DNA of 64,000 bases from JAOUGY01 sp963785075 (lineage in GTDB: Bacteria; Actinomycetota; Acidimicrobiia; Spongiisociales; ZC4RG35): the NCBI GenBank assembly GCA_963785075.1, contig CAWATW010000006.1, positions 248,001 to 312,000 of the forward strand, read 5' to 3'. A model generated the notes under the pieces. The model saw only the letters and a program-made list of their open reading frames with translations, searched no databases and had not been told where the DNA came from. Positions 25,881-33,436 of the stretch are shown in pieces (the first letter of the stretch is position 1; each line of letters begins with the position of its first letter). The translations under genes were made by a program, and so were the position numbers.

Positions 25881-27211
25881 GCAAGCGCCTCGTCGAGGGA
25901 GCAGGCCGCTTCCTCGAACAAAGGACGAGTCGACGCGGATTCCTCAGACGGAGCGCCATCGTGGGCTCGGCGCTCGTGACGGCACCCGCCGCATACGTCC
26001 TTCGACCCGGTTCCGCATATTCGGCGGTCGTCAAGACTCCATCCAATTGCCCCAGCGGGTCGAAGTGCGCCAGCGGCGGTTACACGGATTTCTGCTGCAC
26101 GCTCACCGGGGTCAACACGTGCCCACCGGGATCGATGATCGCCGGGTGGTGGCGGGCCGAAGGTTCCGGCTACTGCGGTGGCGGGTCGCGGTACTACATG
26201 GATTGCAACACGGCGTCCTGCGGAACCTGCGGGTGCGGCGGGTCCGGGACGTGTAGTCCCGAATGCGCCGGCACCTCATGCCGTTGCGCAAACAACGACT
26301 GCAATCATTGGAAGGTCGGGTGCACTCGATTCCGCTATGGACAATGCAATCAGAACGTCGCGTGCCTCGGCCCCATCGAATGTCGCGTCGTCACCTGTGT
26401 TCCACCGTGGGAGTGGGACTCGTCGTGCACTCGCACGGATGCGGTCGATCAGAACACCCGGACCCATGATGCCTCCTGTCTGCACCCGTTCGACACCGGC
26501 GACAACCCACCTGTCCCCGCCCGACCCGGCGTGGTCGTCGGGGAAGACTGGTCGCTGCGGAACTCGCTCACCGGTGGAGCCGCCGAGGACACGTTCAACT
26601 ACGGAGTCGCCGGCGACACACCGATCATGGCCGACTTCTCCGGAAGCGGAATCGAGACGCCCGCCATGGTGCGCGGCGTTCGCCACAGCGTCGGCGGCGA
26701 TCAGTCGCTCGAGTGGTACATCCGGCAGATCCCCGGGTCGGGCCTGCCCGACCTGGTCATCAGGTACGGACGACTGGGAGACATCCCGGTGGTCGGGGAC
26801 TGGACCGGCAACGGTGTGGCCACCATCGGAGTCGTTCGCGGGAACCGGTGGTATCTGCGCAACTCCAACAGCCCCGGGCCGGCCGACATCGAGTTCTCGT
26901 TCGGAGAGGCGGGCGACATACCCGTGACCGGGGACTGGAACGGCGATGGCGTCGACTCGCCCGGCATGGTGCGAGGCGACCGATGGTTGCTCCGGAACAC
27001 GGCAACCGGAGGCAACCCCGAGATAGACATCACCTTCGCCGGCTCCGGCGTGCCCATCACCGGTGACTGGACGGGCGGCGGCAGGGATCGGCCCGGATGG
27101 TTCGATGCCGGGAGTTGGGCCCTTCGGAACAGCTGGACCTCGGGTGGAGCGGACACCAACTTCTCGTTCGGCTCCGCCGGTGTGCCGGTGGTTTGGGGGC
27201 GGATCGCATGA
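25877..27211 (+). CDS. Tat-exported MauA-like Cys-rich protein fused to a repeat domain
   Basis: A 444-residue protein. Residues 18-40 are a twin-arginine signal (SRRGFLRRSAIVGSALV). Residues 55-205 form a domain with about 22 Cys resembling the small subunit of methylamine dehydrogenase: TCPPGSMIAGWWRAEG parallels the MauA segment with TTQ Trp57, and NHWKVGCTRFRYGQC the one with Trp108. The spacing (W91/W92 to W145, 53-54) is close to the 51 of Paracoccus MauA as I recall it. Residues 220-444 hold about four units of roughly 50 residues (WxLRNS...DxxFxFGxxGDxPVxGDW), FG-GAP or propeller-like. No MauB or MauG is in the window, so the cofactor is a hypothesis. Flanked by MauE- and MauD-like genes. 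Confidence 0.75.
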   Translation: MSKRLVEGAGRFLEQRTSRRGFLRRSAIVGSALVTAPAAYVLRPGSAYSAVVKTPSNCPSGSKCASGGYTDFCCTLTGVNTCPPGSMIAGWWRAEGSGYCGGGSRYYMDCNTASCGTCGCGGSGTCSPECAGTSCRCANNDCNHWKVGCTRFRYGQCNQNVACLGPIECRVVTCVPPWEWDSSCTRTDAVDQNTRTHDASCLHPFDTGDNPPVPARPGVVVGEDWSLRNSLTGGAAEDTFNYGVAGDTPIMADFSGSGIETPAMVRGVRHSVGGDQSLEWYIRQIPGSGLPDLVIRYGRLGDIPVVGDWTGNGVATIGVVRGNRWYLRNSNSPGPADIEFSFGEAGDIPVTGDWNGDGVDSPGMVRGDRWLLRNTATGGNPEIDITFAGSGVPITGDWTGGGRDRPGWFDAGSWALRNSWTSGGADTNFSFGSAGVPVVWGRIA

Positions 27212-27921
27212 CGGTCGTGATCATCGCCGAGGCCGTCGTCATCATCATGTTGGCGATCCTGGTGGCGGGGCTCCTCAGGAGCCATGCCGAGATTCTGCGA
27301 CGCCTGCACGAGCTCGGAGCAGGAGACGACCACGTCCATTCCGGAATGTCGATCTCACCTCCGTTCCGGCCGAAGGCTCTCGAGGACGTGCCCGACGACG
27401 CCATCATCGGCATGACACCGGATGGTGTGACGACCGCAGTCTCGCTCAGCGGCTCGCGCGGCTACACGATGCTCGCCTTCCTTTCGTCGGGATGCGGTAC
27501 CTGCAAGCGGTTCTGGTCCGACTTCGGGACGGAAGGCCGCACCTCACCCCGTGACGGCGTTCGGACGGTGATCGTGACCAAGTCGGCCACCGACGAGTCG
27601 CTTTCGGACATCAAGCGGCTGGCGCCAGGAGACCCGGCCACCGTGATGTCGACCGAGGCATGGGACACATTCGCCGTGCCATACACGCCATATTTCGTGC
27701 TCGTCGACACGGAACGTGGCGCCGTCGTGGGCGACGGTGCCGCGGCGGCTTGGGATCAGCTCGTCGGTCTCGTCGACCGAGCCCTGGGGGATCGAGCCGA
27801 AGCACACGCGATCGGACGTTCCACCGGTGAACGTCTCGCAGACACCGACGAGGAACTTCGCCGTGCCGGTATCTCCCCCGGGGACCCGGTGCTGTATCGC
27901 AAACCCACCGGGGATGTCTGA
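27208..27921 (+). CDS. MauD/TlpA-like membrane-anchored thioredoxin-fold protein
   Basis: A 237-residue protein with one N-terminal membrane helix (residues 3-22) and a thioredoxin-like domain outside the cell. The redox pair is Cys96/Cys99 in LSSGCGTCKRFW, and a cis-Pro region is YTPYFVLVD. MauD proteins are needed for disulfide formation in the Cys-rich small subunit of methylamine dehydrogenase; here the partner would be the MauA-like protein just upstream (ATGA overlap). The C-terminal 30 residues are charged and extend beyond the usual fold. Confidence 0.8.
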   Translation: MTVVIIAEAVVIIMLAILVAGLLRSHAEILRRLHELGAGDDHVHSGMSISPPFRPKALEDVPDDAIIGMTPDGVTTAVSLSGSRGYTMLAFLSSGCGTCKRFWSDFGTEGRTSPRDGVRTVIVTKSATDESLSDIKRLAPGDPATVMSTEAWDTFAVPYTPYFVLVDTERGAVVGDGAAAAWDQLVGLVDRALGDRAEAHAIGRSTGERLADTDEELRRAGISPGDPVLYRKPTGDV

Positions 27922-27983
27922 TGACGCCGATGGCCGTCGCCCTGGCACTGATCGCGGCCATCAGGTCGAGCTGGTCGCCATGA
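27921..27983 (+). CDS. Possible 20-residue hydrophobic peptide
   Basis: An ATG overlaps the stop of the MauD-like gene (TGATG) and opens a 20-codon frame (MTPMAVALALIAAIRSSWSP) that ends 10 bases before the next gene. It is hydrophobic enough for a short membrane segment, and its coupling matches the other junctions in this operon. It may simply be a coupling leader; no homologue is known to me. Confidence 0.35.
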   Translation: MTPMAVALALIAAIRSSWSP

Positions 27984-27992
27984 GGAGAGTCG

Positions 27993-28565
27993 ATGCTTTC
28001 CAGCATCCACCCGCTCGGTGAGCGGGCACGATCGAATCGATGGTGGGTGACGGTTGCCGCTTTTGCGGTCGGCGCCTCTATCGGCGGCGCCGTCCTCGGG
28101 GTCGTGGCAGCGGTGGCGGGTGCGTCCACGCGTTTCTCCTCCGCGCCTGCGTCCGTCCTTCTGGTTGCGGTTGGCGCCGCGGCCGTGGCCGATCTGCTGC
28201 GGATCCGGGTTCCCACACCGCACCGTCAGGTCAACGAGCGGTGGATCGGGACCTACCGGGGATGGGTGTACGGCGGGGGCTTCGGCTTGCAACTCGGTGC
28301 CGGACTCGCCACGTACGTCGTCACGTGGCTCGTACCGGCCCTGGTCGTGTCGATTGCGTGGATCGGCGATCCGGTCGCCGGCGCCTGGGTCGGAGCCACG
28401 TTCGGTCTGAGCCGGACCATCCCGCTGCTTGCCGCAGGGTGGATCGACCGACCGGATCGACTCGGTGCATTCCACCAGAAGGTCGCAGCGATCGCCGCAC
28501 CCACACACTCCGTCGCCGCCGCAACGGCGCTGGCGCTCGTGATCGCAGGCGGGGTGGTCTTGTGA
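27993..28565 (+). CDS. Multi-pass membrane protein in the mau-like operon
   Basis: A 190-residue protein with about five hydrophobic segments (VTVAAFAVGASIGGAVLGVV, SAPASVLLVAVGAAAVADLL and later ones). I do not recognise the family. Its place after MauD recalls MauF, the other membrane protein of mau clusters, but no diagnostic motif is visible. A GGAGAG ribosome site precedes the ATG, and its stop overlaps the next start by GTGA. Confidence 0.7.
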   Translation: MLSSIHPLGERARSNRWWVTVAAFAVGASIGGAVLGVVAAVAGASTRFSSAPASVLLVAVGAAAVADLLRIRVPTPHRQVNERWIGTYRGWVYGGGFGLQLGAGLATYVVTWLVPALVVSIAWIGDPVAGAWVGATFGLSRTIPLLAAGWIDRPDRLGAFHQKVAAIAAPTHSVAAATALALVIAGGVVL

Positions 28566-29017
28566 AGTTGACCGGAAATCGGATGCAGATCGATCTCCCC
28601 GCAGGGTGGGAAGGCCAGATCGACGAGGGACTCGGACTGCTCGACGACGGCGCCGTGCGTCCGACGGTGGCGCACTTGGCGAACTTCCCGCTGCCGCCCG
28701 GACGGGGCGATTTCGGAGGAGGTGCCATCGAAGTCATGCGGCCCGGAGATGCACTCGTCGTGCTGTTCGAGTACGGACCGGAGAGTGCCGGCACCGCCCT
28801 CTTCTCCATCGAGGGCATCCCGCGGTTCGTTCAGAGCAAGGACTTCGATCGCGACGTGCTGCACGCCTCCGTCTCGGGCATGTCCGGAGTGCAGAGGTTC
28901 TTCACCGTCGCCGGCCGGCCGTTCTGCCTCTACGTGGTGGTCGGTTCTCACATCGACCGAGCGGATGTTCTGCCCGCGATCAACTCGGTTCTCGCGAGCC
29001 TCGAGGTGGAGGGATGA
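28562..29017 (+). CDS. Hypothetical protein in the mau-like operon
   Basis: A 151-residue soluble protein starting at a GTG that overlaps the previous stop (GTGA). It has no signal peptide or membrane segment. The sequence (MQIDLPAGWEGQID, later FEYGPESAGTALF and PFCLYVVVGSH) looks like a small alpha/beta protein with LASLEVEG at the end. I do not recognise it. Coupling on both sides (ATGA with the SLH gene) shows it belongs to the operon. Confidence 0.7.
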   Translation: MKLTGNRMQIDLPAGWEGQIDEGLGLLDDGAVRPTVAHLANFPLPPGRGDFGGGAIEVMRPGDALVVLFEYGPESAGTALFSIEGIPRFVQSKDFDRDVLHASVSGMSGVQRFFTVAGRPFCLYVVVGSHIDRADVLPAINSVLASLEVEG

Positions 29018-30003
29018 GGCCTCATCTCTTGATCTTCGCAGTGATAGGTGCCCTCGTCTGGTCCGCCGTGCCGGCCGACGCGGCCGCCTTGCATGGAGTG
29101 TTCGTCGACGACGACTACTCGGTGCACGAACCGGCCATCGAGGCAGTGGCTGCCGAAGGCATCACCGTTGGATGCAATCCGCCGACGTCCGATCAGTTCT
29201 GCCCTCGCTCGGTTGTCACCCGCGGTCAGATGGCTGCGTTCCTTCATCGCGGGTTCTCGTCGCAGACTCTTGGCGCGCCGGTCGAGTTCGTCGACGACGA
29301 CTCCTCGATCTTCGAAGGCGACATCGAGTGGCTGGGGTCGACCGGAATCACCGTTGGATGCAATCCTCCCGTCAACGATCGATTCTGTCCGAACGACTGG
29401 GTGACCAGAGGGCAGATGGCCGCGTTCTTGGTACGCGCCCTCGGACTGAGGGACCGGGGGGACAAAGACTTCACCGATGACGACGGATCGGTGTTCGAAG
29501 CCGACATCGAACGCCTCGCCACCGCCGGAGTGACACTCGGCTGCAATCCACCGACAAACGACCGGTTCTGCCCCACCGACCCCGTGACGCGGGAGCAGAT
29601 GGCCTCTTTCCTGGCGCGGGCGCTCGACCTGCCACAGCTGCCACCGGTCGTCGATCTGGCGACTGGATGGTGGTGCACCAAAGACGGTGAGACATGCGGT
29701 GGGACAGCCTCGACACGTGGCGGGCGGACCGTGCGGGTGTCCGAAGGCTGGGATCAGGCTGTTCCAATGGCGTCGGGCGAGGAGACGGCCTTTCGGGCTT
29801 CAGGGACGCGGTTCGAGTTGCTCCTCGACGGAGTGACTCAATCGCTGGCAGGCCCGGCGGAGACCGACACCACAAGCGTCGCATCTCGCACCTGGACCAC
29901 GAACATCAAGGCCCCGACCAGCGGCTCCTTCACCTTGGAGGGTCGGTGGTATTGGCAGAACACGTTGGTGAGGCGCACCCGCATCGTGGTGAGCATCGGT
30001 TGA
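29014..30003 (+). CDS. Secreted protein with three SLH-like repeats and a C-terminal beta domain
   Basis: A 329-residue protein with a signal peptide (ending ADAAA), three SLH-like repeats (residues 28-205) with the GCNPP/FCP Cys pair, and about 120 residues of unknown type (WWCTKDGETCGG...) ending in a likely beta-sandwich (APTSGSFTLEGRWYW). It is the last gene of the mau-like operon (ATGA overlap). It may tie the MauA-like protein or another partner to the surface. The heptanucleotide array begins one base after its stop codon. Confidence 0.75.
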   Translation: MRPHLLIFAVIGALVWSAVPADAAALHGVFVDDDYSVHEPAIEAVAAEGITVGCNPPTSDQFCPRSVVTRGQMAAFLHRGFSSQTLGAPVEFVDDDSSIFEGDIEWLGSTGITVGCNPPVNDRFCPNDWVTRGQMAAFLVRALGLRDRGDKDFTDDDGSVFEADIERLATAGVTLGCNPPTNDRFCPTDPVTREQMASFLARALDLPQLPPVVDLATGWWCTKDGETCGGTASTRGGRTVRVSEGWDQAVPMASGEETAFRASGTRFELLLDGVTQSLAGPAETDTTSVASRTWTTNIKAPTSGSFTLEGRWYWQNTLVRRTRIVVSIG

Positions 30004-30004
30004 T

Positions 30005-30169
30005 CGGGTCTTGCGTCTTGCGTCTTGGGTCTCGGGTCTTGCGGCTGGGTCATGGGTCCCGGGAACTGGAGACTGGAGACCGGGGACTGGAGACCGGAAC
30101 TGGAGACCGGGACCGGGGACTGGAGACCGGAACTGGAGACCGGCGACTGGAGGCTGGACACCGGCCACC
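30005..30169. repeat. Degenerate heptanucleotide array with a polarity switch
   Basis: About 23 units of 7 bases (a few of 6) fill the space between convergent genes ending at 30003 and 30180. The left units approximate GGGTCTT, the right ones GGAGACC. The switch is near the palindrome TCCCGGGA (30057-30064), so the right half partly complements the left and could fold into a long imperfect hairpin. Confidence 0.85.
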
Positions 30170-30179
30170 GGCGATGGGC

Positions 30180-31268
30180 CTATTCGACCTGTACGAGCCC
30201 TCTGTTGCTCCGGTTCAGCACGTCAAGGCTTCCGTCGGGAGCGATGACGGCGATGTCCTCGATACGGACGCCAAGCCGCCCCGGCAAGTAGATCCCGGGT
30301 TCGATCGAGAACGCGTTGCCGGGCTCGAGCAGGTGATCGTTTCCTTCCACGAGGTATGGCGGCTCGTGGCCGTCGAGGCCGATCCCGTGGCCGAGCCGAT
30401 GAACGAACTGCTCGCCGTAGCCTGCGTCGGCGATCACTCCTCGCGCGATGGCATCGAGTGACGATCCGCTCACACCGGCCCGGGCAGCCTCGCGGCCTGC
30501 GGATTGAGACGCATGCACCACCTCGTGGACTTCTCTCAGCTCGTGCGAAGGCTCCCCGACCGAGAACGTCCGCGACGTGTCGGAGCAATACCCGTCCCGG
30601 CGGCCTCCGAAGTCGACGAGCACGACATCACCGGCCTCGACGACCCGATCGCCGGGATCGTGGTGGGGCGAGGCAGCGTTGGGCCCGGAAGCCACGATCC
30701 AGAAGGTTGCGACATCGTGGCCTTCCTCGACTGTCATGTCGGCGATGTCCCGCGCTATCTGACGCTCGCTGCGACCCTCGAAGCGCACCTCGTGGGGGAT
30801 GCGGGCACTGACACGATCGACGCCGCCTGCGGCGATACGCAGCGCTTCGACCTCGGCGGCTTCCTTCACCGCCCGAAGAGGGGCCGTGACCACCGACGAC
30901 GGCACGAAGGTGGTCGAGGGCATGAGTGCGAGGAGCTCGAGGAGAAACACCACCCACGTTCGGTCGCCCACCGCCGTCACCGTCGGACGGCCGGCCCGGG
31001 CCGCCACACGCGCCACCGGGTCCTCTGTCTCCGACCAAGCAGCGAGACGGAAGGGGCCGTCGCCGACGCGGGGAGCCTCGAGCTCGGGGACCAGCAACGT
31101 GGGTTCGTCGTCCCTCGGCACTACGAGCATGGTCAGCCGCTCGGACGGCATCCCTTCGTACCCGGTGAGATACCGGAGGTCGGCACCGACACCGACGAGG
31201 AGACAATCGACTCCGAGATCTTCCATCGCCGAGCGAGCGCGCTGAACACGAGCATGGTGATCGAACAT
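30180..31268 (-). CDS. M24 family metallopeptidase (Xaa-Pro aminopeptidase-like)
   Basis: A 362-residue protein with an N-terminal creatinase-like domain and a C-terminal pita-bread domain. The five metal ligands are visible: Asp in LVDFGG, Asp in CSDTSRTF, His in HRLGHGIGLDGHEPP, Glu in SIEPGIYLPG and Glu in VRIEDIA. It should remove N-terminal residues before proline in the cytoplasm. It lies 20 bases after the deacetylase gene in a long minus-strand run, with no clear functional link to it. Confidence 0.93.
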   Translation of the reverse strand: MFDHHARVQRARSAMEDLGVDCLLVGVGADLRYLTGYEGMPSERLTMLVVPRDDEPTLLVPELEAPRVGDGPFRLAAWSETEDPVARVAARAGRPTVTAVGDRTWVVFLLELLALMPSTTFVPSSVVTAPLRAVKEAAEVEALRIAAGGVDRVSARIPHEVRFEGRSERQIARDIADMTVEEGHDVATFWIVASGPNAASPHHDPGDRVVEAGDVVLVDFGGRRDGYCSDTSRTFSVGEPSHELREVHEVVHASQSAGREAARAGVSGSSLDAIARGVIADAGYGEQFVHRLGHGIGLDGHEPPYLVEGNDHLLEPGNAFSIEPGIYLPGRLGVRIEDIAVIAPDGSLDVLNRSNRGLVQVE

Positions 31269-31288
31269 CTGCCGATGTTACGCCTCGA

Positions 31289-32185
31289 TCAGCAACCGCC
31301 GCGGAATCGGTGGAACAACGGATGTACGCCCGACACGATGCTCCGAAATCGCAGCAACTCGTTGTCGGCGTTGGTTCGGAGGCGTGAGAGCTCGAATCGT
31401 GGAACCGTCGCGAGCGAGTGGTCGAAGAGCAGGGCCATCGAATAGCCGAGCCGCTCCACCACCGCCCGGGCGTGCTCGGTCCGGTTTCCATTCGGGTACG
31501 CAAACAGTCGCTGGTTCCCGCCGATGTGATCCACCAGCCACTCGTGCGCACGCGTGATCTGACGCTCCTGCTCGTCGGGGTGGCATTGGTCGAGCAGCGG
31601 ATGATCCCATGTGTGATTCCCCACATCACAGCCGGCATCGATCCAGCGGGTGATGTGATCGTGGGTCAGCTGGGGACGCAGCAACTCGGAGCCGGTTTCC
31701 TCGACATGGCGATTTCGAAGCTCTTCGATACGCCTGGAGCGGGTCTCGTCGGGAACGAGTTTGAGCGGTCCGACCTCCTGAGGAGCAACGGCGTCGGCGA
31801 CCTGCCACCAGAACGCCTGATCGGTTCCGACGACGCCAGGGCAGATGAACATCGTGGCTGTGACACCGAGCTCCTCGAGCACCGGAAGGCCATGCTCGAC
31901 GATCGATGGATCACCATCGTCGAAGGTCACCCACACTGCGTCGGGGCGAAGCGGTCTTCCCGAGAGCCAGGCGATCACCTCGCCGCTCGTCACGGGTGAG
32001 TAGTGCTCGACGATGTGCTCCATCTGGGTGCGAAAGCCTGCGACGTCCATCACATCGTGATACCCCAGGACGCGCAGCGGCGCTCGCAGAGCCAGCGTTG
32101 CCATCCTGCTGAGAACTGGGTGCCCGGCGAGTCGATCGAAAGCGACCTCGCCGGATCGCCGTCGCACGGGCCTGTCCGATGTCAT
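31289..32185 (-). CDS. Polysaccharide deacetylase (NodB/CE4-like)
   Basis: A 298-residue protein with a NodB-homology domain: WVTFDDGDPSIVEHGLPVL supplies the Asp pair and GNHTWDHPLL the metal-binding His-x3-His. It likely removes N-acetyl groups from a surface glycan. The ATG at 32185 is chosen because the family-like sequence begins shortly after; the frame upstream overlaps the GT4 gene and is Arg/Ser-rich noise. No obvious signal peptide is seen, so its side of the membrane is uncertain. Confidence 0.8.
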   Translation of the reverse strand: MTSDRPVRRRSGEVAFDRLAGHPVLSRMATLALRAPLRVLGYHDVMDVAGFRTQMEHIVEHYSPVTSGEVIAWLSGRPLRPDAVWVTFDDGDPSIVEHGLPVLEELGVTATMFICPGVVGTDQAFWWQVADAVAPQEVGPLKLVPDETRSRRIEELRNRHVEETGSELLRPQLTHDHITRWIDAGCDVGNHTWDHPLLDQCHPDEQERQITRAHEWLVDHIGGNQRLFAYPNGNRTEHARAVVERLGYSMALLFDHSLATVPRFELSRLRTNADNELLRFRSIVSGVHPLFHRFRGGC

Positions 32186-32237
32186 CACTTCGAGGAACTT
32201 ACCCCGTGCCGGGCTGCCCTGGAATGGGCCGGACGCC

Positions 32238-33374
32238 TCAGACGGTCGTCGACCTCCGCAAGAGCGCCTCGAGTTCCGAGGAAACACGACCCAGGTCGCC
32301 ACGCTCCGTGACGAACCGAACGCCATACGCCGCGCGATCGTCGAGCCTGCCCTTGAGGGCATCGACGATCCCTTCCGCCAGCTCGGCAACATGACCCTGA
32401 GGGACCAACGTCGCCGCCCGGCCATCATCGGTCGCCTCCCGGACGGGAGGGATGTCGAATGCAACCACGGGTATCCCGGCGGCGAGCGCCTCGATCACCG
32501 CGGTTCCGAGTCCCTCCATCAACGATGTGAACACGAACACGGACCCATGTTCGAGCACGTGTCTGGCGTATGGGGTGTACCCCAGGAGCGTGACCCGGGA
32601 CTCCAGACCGAAGTTCTCGATCTCTTTCCGAACCTCGCTCTCGGCGTCTCCACCCCGGCCCACTATGACCAGATGAACCTCGGGATGCCGCTCCGCAGTC
32701 AGCGCAAACGCCCTGAGCAGATGGACCTGACCCTTTTGAGCGGCGAGGCGAGCGACGTTCACCGCAAGGGGCACGTCTTCGGGAAGACCGAGGGCGGAGC
32801 GCGGCATCACGTCTTCCACGGGCTCGGGCACGCCGCGACCGATCACCGTCACCCGATCGAGCGGGACACCGAGCAACGCCGCGTTCGTTTGTTTGGCATC
32901 CTCGGTGAGAGACCTGAAGGATGCTCTCGACAATCGAGCCGATGCCGCCGCCATCCGACGCATCATGGCCGCCTTCTTCGATGCGGCCCCGGGCTGGGTG
33001 GCCTTGAGGAGTGCGAGGTCACCGGACAGAACAAAGGTCGATACGACGGGGACTCCGGCGGCCCGGGCCGCCAATTGGCCGACGAGGTTGCCGGTGAACA
33101 GCGACGTATGGACCACGTCGGGTCGATACGAGCGGATCAGCTTCAAGAGCTTGAGCGTCGCGAACGGAAACGTGCGCGATGCAGCGGCCGCCCTGAATCC
33201 GAGCGGAACCACTTCGATGCCGGCCGCGGCGAGGCTCGCATCGAGCTCGTCACGCTCGAACAGCCGGACCACCTTCTGCTCTACGTCAGGTCCGAACCTG
33301 CTGATCTCCCGCACCAGTCCGTGCTCGGCGCCCCCGCTGCCGGCCAGGCTGTCCACAACATGTAGTACCCGCAT
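32238..33374 (-). CDS. GT4-family glycosyltransferase
   Basis: A 378-residue GT-B fold enzyme. The N-terminus is VLHVVDSLAGSGGAEHGL, the donor domain has VARLAAQKGQVHLLRA, and the E-x7-E motif is MEGLGTAVIEALAAGIPVV. It transfers a nucleotide-activated sugar in the cytoplasm. It is upstream of the deacetylase and 62 bases after the lipoyl-synthesis fusion gene on the same strand. It resembles the GT4 enzyme at 55875-57026 in layout. Confidence 0.9.
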   Translation of the reverse strand: MRVLHVVDSLAGSGGAEHGLVREISRFGPDVEQKVVRLFERDELDASLAAAGIEVVPLGFRAAAASRTFPFATLKLLKLIRSYRPDVVHTSLFTGNLVGQLAARAAGVPVVSTFVLSGDLALLKATQPGAASKKAAMMRRMAAASARLSRASFRSLTEDAKQTNAALLGVPLDRVTVIGRGVPEPVEDVMPRSALGLPEDVPLAVNVARLAAQKGQVHLLRAFALTAERHPEVHLVIVGRGGDAESEVRKEIENFGLESRVTLLGYTPYARHVLEHGSVFVFTSLMEGLGTAVIEALAAGIPVVAFDIPPVREATDDGRAATLVPQGHVAELAEGIVDALKGRLDDRAAYGVRFVTERGDLGRVSSELEALLRRSTTV

Positions 33375-33436
33375 CCGATTCCTCTATCCCCCTGCCCCCT
33401 GGAGGGCACATTGCCGTCGCCTCCTCGAGGCGTCCC

